NCBI GenBank assembly: GCA_002716085.1
Contig: PAYZ01000017.1
Coordinates: 12,925-76,924 of the forward strand
Reading direction: 5' to 3'
Origin: Methanobacteriota archaeon
Lineage (GTDB): Archaea > Thermoplasmatota > Poseidoniia > Poseidoniales > Thalassarchaeaceae
DNA: 64,000 nucleotides
The translations under genes and the position numbers were made by a program. Shown here one piece after another: positions 59,601 through 64,000 of the stretch (positions within the stretch are counted from its first letter, which is position 1; the number at the start of each line of letters is the position of its first letter). The notes below the pieces were generated by a model. It was not told where the DNA came from. It saw only the letters and a program-made list of their open reading frames with translations, and did no database searches.

Positions 59601-62600
59601 GGGTATTCCTGCAATCCTAAGCATTGTAACGAAGACAGTGGTGAATTCGTCACAACTGCCCTCATGTGATGAGTTTAGAATCCAATGGCTGATGTCGCTA
59701 TCATTTCCCAATCCGTCTGCCCTACCAGACCCCTCGTGATTCCTCAGGAAGGTAATGGTGTCATTTCCGTTGATCAGGAAGTCCTGTATTGCAGTAACTT
59801 TATCCCAAGCAGAGATAGCTCCAGAATCGTTCAGAATTTCTTGTGTAAGGATCTTTACGTAATCTCCGTTATCGTGGAAATGCTGTGGCAAATCCTTGCC
59901 ATATTCAGAACCTGCGAAAGCAGTGGTATTCTCCCTAATTTCCGTTGAGAAGATTACTTCGGGGGCATTTACGTACAATTCGCCCACTATAGCGCTATCA
60001 ACCAGTACGTCTCTAGTGAAATTGGAAAAATTTAGTCCGGCAGAGATATCTGACCAAGTGGTGTAGTTGACTGTATTGTATGGCTGAATTAGCTCCTGAC
60101 CTGGGAAAATATAACCGGCTTCTTCAAAAATAATCTCCCAAGATAGGGGGGATGAGTGATTCCAGAAAGAAGGATCAGCAACTCCCTGTTCAGTAGAGAA
60201 GTCCGACAACATAGGAGTATTCCCAATTAAACTAGAGTTCACCCCCCAAGATACCCCTGTGTAGTAGTCATATGTGTGCCACCTCCAGTAGTGGGTTATT
60301 CCGGGGTCCATTCCCTGCGATGTGTTTGATGCGGTGAAAATAAGTGAGTTTTCGAGTATGTCGTCATCCGGATCAAAAGGATCGCCCGGAGAACCCAGAC
60401 AATCCAAATCCCAGAATTCGGGAGTGCATTCTTCTCCGTCTGGGACTCCTCCGCCATCAGAATCGGGGTCCCTCCAGTCGGTTCCCAACAACTCCTCGAT
60501 TGAATCTGGAATACCGTCTCCATCGGTGTCTAGTGGATTGATATCATCATCTGGATTGTCTTGGGGGTTTGTTCCATCTATGTACTCCTGGCCATCATCC
60601 ACACCCCCATTGTCTGTATCAGCGACATTCCAGAGTGTGAACCATACATCGGTGGTGAAGTTTCCTCCAATGCCGATTTCCCCCAAGCCGAAAATAATGT
60701 CGCATCCAGTTGTATTCTCGTAGTAGTTATTCAGACCGTCTTCATCCGTGTCCAAGATATTGTGGCATGGTTCCCTAGGATCCGTAAGGTTGAGGATTTC
60801 TGAGAGGTCGTCCACCCCGTCTCCGTCCGTGTCATATAGGGTTGGATCCGAGAGGTAGCCCCAAGCTGCGGTTAGCTCCTCCCAGTCTGCTAGGCCATCA
60901 CCATCTGAATCCTCGTAATCATCATCACACCATGGGTCGTTCACAGCTCCAACTGTTGCATTCCAACACCAAGAGCCATTATTGAAAACAATAAAATCGG
61001 AGTTCTCTGGACGTGCGGGGTCTACATCCCTAAGAGAGTCAGATTGCAAGAATGAGTATCGAAATGGCGTTCTAGAGCCATTTTCTGAGACATAGTAGCC
61101 ATGTGGGGGGTTCCCCCTCCAGTCCTCTGGATTTGGATTAATTCCTTCGGAAGAGTTCAGGGACAGAACTTGGGAAATTGGGTCCCAGTCTATGATCGAA
61201 AATTGGAGCTCAAATATCGAAGTGCAAGGGTCCGTGTTTCCAGGGAATCCCTCATTCCCATCATTGATTCCTCCTCCATCGGAGTCAGAAACGTTCCAAA
61301 GAGTGCAAGAGTTGTTTTCCTGATAGTTCTGAATTCCATCCGAGTCGAAATCTCCCTCATCGTTAATCCTTGTTGGATCGGTCTCCCCAGGGTCTATGAT
61401 ACCATTCCCATTAAGATCCTCTTCGCCATCGTCTAGGTGGTCTCCATCGGTATTGTTGCTTCTGGGATCTGAGCCTTGTGCGGGATCCCCATATGTTCCA
61501 TTGTACTCTATGCCATCTTCGATCCCATCCGAGTCCGTATCAACTGAAGTGGGGTCGGTAAGAATTACCAAGCTTTCTAGAGAATCATTCAGGCCATCCC
61601 CATCCGTGTCATTGTTGAAAGGATCGGTTTGAGTAATGCCATCAACTTCGGCAGTGAAAATCTCGCATCCACCGGGACCTAGGCCCAATATTGGGTTGCA
61701 TGGGGATTCTGTGGCTGTCATATTTATTGGGCCAGTTCTAAAGTACGGGGTAGGGGGGAATGTTGATCCGTTCCTTGTGCCCCAGGTTGGGTTGACGTAC
61801 TCGTAGATATTGGCAAGTCCATCAGAGTCGGGGTCCCCATATGTTCCATCCTGATTGGAATTTGAAGTTGGGTCCAAACCATTTGCAGCTTCCCAACCAT
61901 CTGGCATCCCATCGCCATCGGTGTCCCATCCGTTCGGATCTTCGTCCTCCATCCCATCACCGTCATCGTCATTTGAATTGCAATCGGCGTCTCCGTCGAA
62001 GTCATCATCGTTCAAGTCTACCATTCCGTCGTGATCATTGTCGAAAGTGTCAGCACAAATATTGCCGCGGGGGTCTTCATCGAACCCATCTGAACCAGAA
62101 CCCTGTAGAACTTGCATTGCACTCTCCTCGTCCCAATCGGAAACTGGGACCGTGCCATTCCACCAGACTCCATTTTCAAGAACGTTAGTTGTGGCTGGAT
62201 CGTCCCAAGCTACAGGGATCCCATAGCGATACTCGTTTAGGTTAGAAAGTCCGTCCATGTCCGGATCTCCGGAAGAGCCGTTTTCACCTGATGACGAAAG
62301 AGGGTCTAGTCCGTACTGCCATTCCCAACCATCTGGCAGACCGTCGTTGTCAGAATCCCAGTCTTGGGGTTGGGTATTGATGAGGAACTCTATACCATAA
62401 GGTAGACCATCTGCATCTTGATCGGTGGTAGCGGATACTTCGAAAGCTCCAATCTGAATGCCCGCAGAACTGGACAAAACTAAGATCATTGAGAACAAGG
62501 CTGCCGACCTTTTCTTGGGATGATATGAGGTTGGCTCGCAAATGCCGATTTCTAATCTCATTGCTACATTCCCAATCCCATGGTGATATCCACGGGTCTT

Positions 62601-62627
62601 AAGAAGAATGGAGCGAAGTTCGGACAT
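53619..62627 (-). CDS. Giant surface protein with Ca-binding repeats, transglutaminase-like domain and DUF4129-like tail
   Basis: A 3002-residue protein. A signal/anchor segment (SAALFSMILVLSSSAGIQIG, residues about 38-58) precedes thrombospondin type 3-like repeats to about residue 770. A transglutaminase-like domain has Cys near 990 in HEGSCDEFTTVFVTMLRIAG, His in RWAEVHLQ near 1037 and Asp in LDLGWIPF near 1050. Some 1700 residues of Ig-like or carboxypeptidase-regulatory-like modules follow (about 1100-2780). A transmembrane helix near 2850 leads to a helical cytoplasmic tail like DUF4129, which often sits with transglutaminase-like domains. It starts 8 bases after the upstream gene; an ATG at 62561 is an alternative start. 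Confidence 0.85.
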   Translation of the reverse strand: MSELRSILLKTRGYHHGIGNVAMRLEIGICEPTSYHPKKRSAALFSMILVLSSSAGIQIGAFEVSATTDQDADGLPYGIEFLINTQPQDWDSDNDGLPDGWEWQYGLDPLSSSGENGSSGDPDMDGLSNLNEYRYGIPVAWDDPATTNVLENGVWWNGTVPVSDWDEESAMQVLQGSGSDGFDEDPRGNICADTFDNDHDGMVDLNDDDFDGDADCNSNDDDGDGMEDEDPNGWDTDGDGMPDGWEAANGLDPTSNSNQDGTYGDPDSDGLANIYEYVNPTWGTRNGSTFPPTPYFRTGPINMTATESPCNPILGLGPGGCEIFTAEVDGITQTDPFNNDTDGDGLNDSLESLVILTDPTSVDTDSDGIEDGIEYNGTYGDPAQGSDPRSNNTDGDHLDDGEEDLNGNGIIDPGETDPTRINDEGDFDSDGIQNYQENNSCTLWNVSDSDGGGINDGNEGFPGNTDPCTSIFELQFSIIDWDPISQVLSLNSSEGINPNPEDWRGNPPHGYYVSENGSRTPFRYSFLQSDSLRDVDPARPENSDFIVFNNGSWCWNATVGAVNDPWCDDDYEDSDGDGLADWEELTAAWGYLSDPTLYDTDGDGVDDLSEILNLTDPREPCHNILDTDEDGLNNYYENTTGCDIIFGLGEIGIGGNFTTDVWFTLWNVADTDNGGVDDGQEYIDGTNPQDNPDDDINPLDTDGDGIPDSIEELLGTDWRDPDSDGGGVPDGEECTPEFWDLDCLGSPGDPFDPDDDILENSLIFTASNTSQGMDPGITHYWRWHTYDYYTGVSWGVNSSLIGNTPMLSDFSTEQGVADPSFWNHSSPLSWEIIFEEAGYIFPGQELIQPYNTVNYTTWSDISAGLNFSNFTRDVLVDSAIVGELYVNAPEVIFSTEIRENTTAFAGSEYGKDLPQHFHDNGDYVKILTQEILNDSGAISAWDKVTAIQDFLINGNDTITFLRNHEGSGRADGLGNDSDISHWILNSSHEGSCDEFTTVFVTMLRIAGIPTRKVTGFSGGLWNGEGIEVFGKDFSRWAEVHLQTNQNQGELDLGWIPFQACPEMSLVSVEVSSWGPTQVERDTSSSEQIWVDGTLEFSENQTAAGNIPISMYLVDPGLSAQVPGSAALPEHLVASAVTEVDGSFNLSGLPSEVIQPGFGSLVILTSETGYVGDQGITMPWQLNVTDNVSISIIEPLPLSSPMLGIGVNSTLTGELSWASSPNLDPSLVDDLQVLLNYSSSVDGFVSIVSNVSGGGYFEFIVPIDELEPLGPMNATISFLGWHFNDLNNQTPPQYHARPETLSLEFNITLSPNLTVTLESQGLNNSILEIDSNIFLNGTVLSRGPSPTSLNGTLILEMRRAEASGPFIEISSWYLNSSSWTPSPGNFSISWSLESSQVPIVAGPIDVRLKFDSDDLNADDQEQFIDTFGIRSYVVFNYSLDPAIRGRPYEVDVFLSDHTGTSFATFDGNYSLNFDGIEVWNQSETNSGRLEVSFTTDSALVPGDYSWELSYGGSTWLRPNSTSEQVRVRGLANATATLANEWSVRGFTNSVSGFAEDLALQSQVSGNNTSVILKLKVPSSLPDTPGGLPSAPTTYTLASGWTNNTTGIYNLSFEIPSGIPSGVYELEISLNFLANPPVGGSYYNPADHTIIKIGVQTEFVLESEPTSAIVVAGDQLIVQSTVTDVEDNSRQISDANLELYFDWGGPQQQLLQSASTNQDGIASFDPVIPSSVAPGFYEVRIHAPDDITDSLSDANAGRWLANESFVNLTVQVQSSVEITSIPSQVTALQYFSVQGNVTDSSDSNRTVQGPVGLTVFFLDEPEEILIENFTTSSNGSFNISVPTDTLGNGVLRGDRTVVVSVINGSTPFYLTGTGISPILVMGVSQFIDSTPFVNTIVNRGDNVTLTTRLVEFSNNNQQLPGFSVQARFHDTWLIPQSSSLDGTASFEFEIPHDHPLGMVNVTLWFNGSSDLHPAMHILNTITVRSTTNMAIDTISANPLPGEFFNISGTLTSSNGSSLTDRSGNPLNPTLIFTIDGQSDSFIVSQTSFYENGTWSAEIRLDLSFPRGPHGVDVEFNPQVTYFSSASAFATFESRGYSLLSILSPTDLDPESRTVRGSTIDLNISLIDNSGSPISSATIVVTVDNSTVWGGLTDPDGLASASILARGDRDPGPMQITATFSGINGSTGIEGDESWTRVIVLAPTVISLNQTSSPSLAGETVTFTGSLLDERGKPLKDDGIVSGGVIHLSVNGVDMGPLFATISNSTTGLWEITYQIPSDMDFGPHQAEFDFLGGFSWVDPMGQGDSLNPEYYLSASSSIGFNVTQTSQVVISSPPGEVDRNGVALVEGALTDGVGRSLPDREISITVNGQVLTNLSVSSNGTFSGFIPIAPDMELGPLLVGVNFDGEEFILPSNSSIVFTVFSPVFVSIDEVPPSAVGDQVVISGTAKDNLEDGWLGSHTVEIFVDGSLVGITNTMENGTWSLQWTIPESLEIGNHSVSAIAPEQGFYRIGTTESSFTVSYHTSISFQVDELYSTRGGQWNLSGRLFESDTGFEQGMDGREISILMDGDQVGTVITEVGGIFTFSEYVDYSLARGSHNFTFSYGGEFLYLPSKSTFEVFVLSDVTIEIQPSSNTIIRGDSSPSSSIMVQGLVREVGGDSAIISNLTISLLWGESDLPLTSGPWDNQATMNFQIIAKAQEFLDPGKNSLTLEVESDQSRFLNGGSRDIEVMVMVEVDFLLSGIELSNGQRVIRGTVNATARDTGAPLEGLSLTAILLNGSINHFSMSKLTDEEGVFNYEFKSISPMPPLSDRSAWGDLSVMISSDSDFLDPASLALLPASGVQIEYEQQNSDSLGVTTIAIGAILAAAVALALGSMLLNVRRKSAIKELASVFNQTAEMLASGDEYRKAIFLCYQNLCAVLTRRGFLRRNFETVREFESAIRKALPISEASLVSLDRIFEEARYSSHLLGDSHRDNAQLALSSVTQEIEAIEEIPTRGHLQLEPEE
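60360..62450 (-). repeat. Thrombospondin type 3-like repeats in the transglutaminase-like protein
   Basis: Coding units on the minus strand give D-x-D-G-D-G-x-x-D-G-x-E loops, from DQDADGLPYG near the N-terminus to DPDSDGGGVPDGEE before the transglutaminase-like domain. The motif matches the array in the 1905-residue protein. Confidence 0.65.
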
Positions 62628-62635
62628 TGGTGGAC

Positions 62636-64000
62636 TCAGACTAGTTCTACATCATCATCGTCATAGTTCTCTGTGGAGGTAACTTCCTCCTGAGCCACTA
62701 CTGGAGCGGGGATTTCTTCAAATTGATCTGAGCTAGCAGATTCTTCTACGGATAGTGATTCTATAAGTTGCATTTGTTTGGCCCATCTGCCCCTGTTAAT
62801 CCTGCTCTGGATGCCTGCAAAAAGCATCAGGACGCTAACTGCAGCTAGAACCAAAGATATTGGCCTAGGATGAGTAATCTCGTTCATTATTATCTTTGAG
62901 AAAGATCCTATCTCAACTACTGCATTCAGAGTAAAATAGGCGGTCGATCTCTGAGAGAAGCTCTGCTCCGTGTCGAGGGGTGTGGCAGTGATGGTAATTG
63001 GAACATTATCACCGTTGTTTGCAGAATCTGAGACTGAAATCTCGACGGTGAAGGCCTCTTCGTCAAAGGCTTCTACTACTATCAGAGGAGAGCCCGAGAG
63101 CCCTCCAATCCCAACTTCCCAACCACTAGCATCGACATCGGCCTCAAGCAAGACCGTAATCGGACTATTCCCATCGTTCTTCACCTTCATTTGGATGGAG
63201 TAATCGTTTCCCGGGGATAGCTTGGCATTCTGCGACACCTGGAGAATCTCAATAGTTGGCTCGTCTGCTTCGATCTCGAAGGTCATTGGAAGGTCGAAGT
63301 ATCTGGGCTCATCTTCTTCGGAATCCTCAATGATCCTAAGGAATATCGTATGATTCCCCACCTCAACCTGATCTGTCATTGTTACTGCTATCTGGACCTC
63401 AGTGAAATCTCCGGGCCCTAGGGAAATCCTGGGAACTGTTTCCCCATCCGCATTAGTAATCTCATACTTCCACTGACCGTATGTAGGGTCCCTTTCTGTA
63501 TTCTCATCGAGAGCTGCTGGGTTCTGCAGAATCCACCACGATGCTGAGTCCAACTCTGTTTGACTGTTAGTTATTCTAGCTCTGAACTCCAAGTAAGGGC
63601 TTTCGGAATCGGGGCCATCCCAACAACGTGAGACCTTCATGTGCCCTAGTGGGGTTCCATCACAGTCTTGGGAAATTTCTCCCCTAATCCCATATGTCCT
63701 TTGAACGGTGAATGAAACGATTGTGCTTACGTTGGCTTTATTTCCGCTAATAACCTCAATCTCTATCTCTCCAATATCCTCGTCATCCCTGTCGAGGCTA
63801 GGCTTAACCCCGAGAATAAGGACCAATGTGTTGTGCCTAGCCATTAGAGACGTATGGAACGTCCCATCCCCCTCGTCCTCAAGTATGCGTTGACCGGATA
63901 AGTTGTCATGAAGCTGAAAAATTGATTTTGATCTCTTCAGTATGTCTATTCTGAAATAGTCGGAGTCGAAACCTGTGTTGAAAATCTCTAGTATGAATGG
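62636..64000 (-). CDS. Membrane-anchored surface protein with CARDB/NEW3-like domains (5' truncated)
   Basis: The frame stays open from the last visible ATG at 63844 to the right edge, reading IFNTGFDSDYFRIDI and similar strands, so this is the 3' part of a longer gene. The visible 454 residues contain CARDB/NEW3-like beta modules (MKVKNDGNSPITVLLEADV), a transmembrane helix (ISLVLAAVSVLMLFAGIQ) and an acidic cytoplasmic tail ending in DDDDVELV. It ends 8 bases before the start of the 3002-residue gene, so the two are probably one operon. Likely a surface or glycan-binding protein; no enzyme motif is seen. Confidence 0.75.
   Translation of the reverse strand, partial: PFILEIFNTGFDSDYFRIDILKRSKSIFQLHDNLSGQRILEDEGDGTFHTSLMARHNTLVLILGVKPSLDRDDEDIGEIEIEVISGNKANVSTIVSFTVQRTYGIRGEISQDCDGTPLGHMKVSRCWDGPDSESPYLEFRARITNSQTELDSASWWILQNPAALDENTERDPTYGQWKYEITNADGETVPRISLGPGDFTEVQIAVTMTDQVEVGNHTIFLRIIEDSEEDEPRYFDLPMTFEIEADEPTIEILQVSQNAKLSPGNDYSIQMKVKNDGNSPITVLLEADVDASGWEVGIGGLSGSPLIVVEAFDEEAFTVEISVSDSANNGDNVPITITATPLDTEQSFSQRSTAYFTLNAVVEIGSFSKIIMNEITHPRPISLVLAAVSVLMLFAGIQSRINRGRWAKQMQLIESLSVEESASSDQFEEIPAPVVAQEEVTSTENYDDDDVELV

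Overview
The window looks like a chromosomal fragment of a marine Group II euryarchaeon (Candidatus Poseidoniales) or a close relative. The archaeal markers are an archaeal-type PheRS beta chain, archaeal GluRS, ribosomal protein S15 of the archaeal/eukaryotic form, archaeosine synthase with a PUA domain, a UPF0201 protein, CDP-archaeol synthase, an STT3/AglB oligosaccharyltransferase and an XPD-like iron-sulfur helicase. Bacterial-looking genes (DnaJ, an NADP-type hexameric glutamate dehydrogenase) and several giant secreted proteins are mixed in, which fits that group. The assignment rests on gene content and recognised motifs, not on a phylogeny.

Layout. 0-15 kb is mostly information-processing and housekeeping: a partial gene, pheT, rnhB, gltX, a secreted zinc-ribbon protein, a degenerate DHH-like protein downstream of rpsO, arcS, a membrane protein, dnaJ, a second zinc-ribbon membrane protein, a UPF0201 gene and a pyroglutamyl-peptidase/Nudix fusion. 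15-22 kb holds a 1905-residue secreted protein with calcium-binding type repeats, translationally coupled to a small soluble protein. 22-43 kb is a long co-directional minus-strand run: carS, purD, a ~3260-residue STT3/AglB fused to a very long extracellular extension, a membrane-anchored subtilase, a 1437-residue beta-helix/Ig-like surface protein and a STAND ATPase with TPRs. 43-53.6 kb carries another beta-helix surface protein, gdhA, an HD hydrolase, a ribbon-helix-helix regulator operon with a clear palindromic operator, a large PEP/pyruvate-binding protein with receiver-like N-terminal domains and an XPD-like helicase. 53.6-64 kb encodes a 3002-residue transglutaminase-like surface protein and the 3' part of another membrane-anchored surface protein.

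How the genes may work together. About half of the DNA encodes cell-surface machinery: very large secreted proteins, an oligosaccharyltransferase that carries its own surface extension, a membrane subtilase just downstream of it, and a transglutaminase-like protein. A plausible inference is an envelope system in which exported proteins are N-glycosylated, processed by the subtilase and held or cross-linked at the surface. The lipid gene carS lies at the head of the same strand run.

The genome is very compact. No gap of 300 bases lacks a gene, and all eight convergent gene pairs meet with overlaps or gaps of at most 3 bases. I saw no tRNA, rRNA, CRISPR array, insertion sequence or phage gene.
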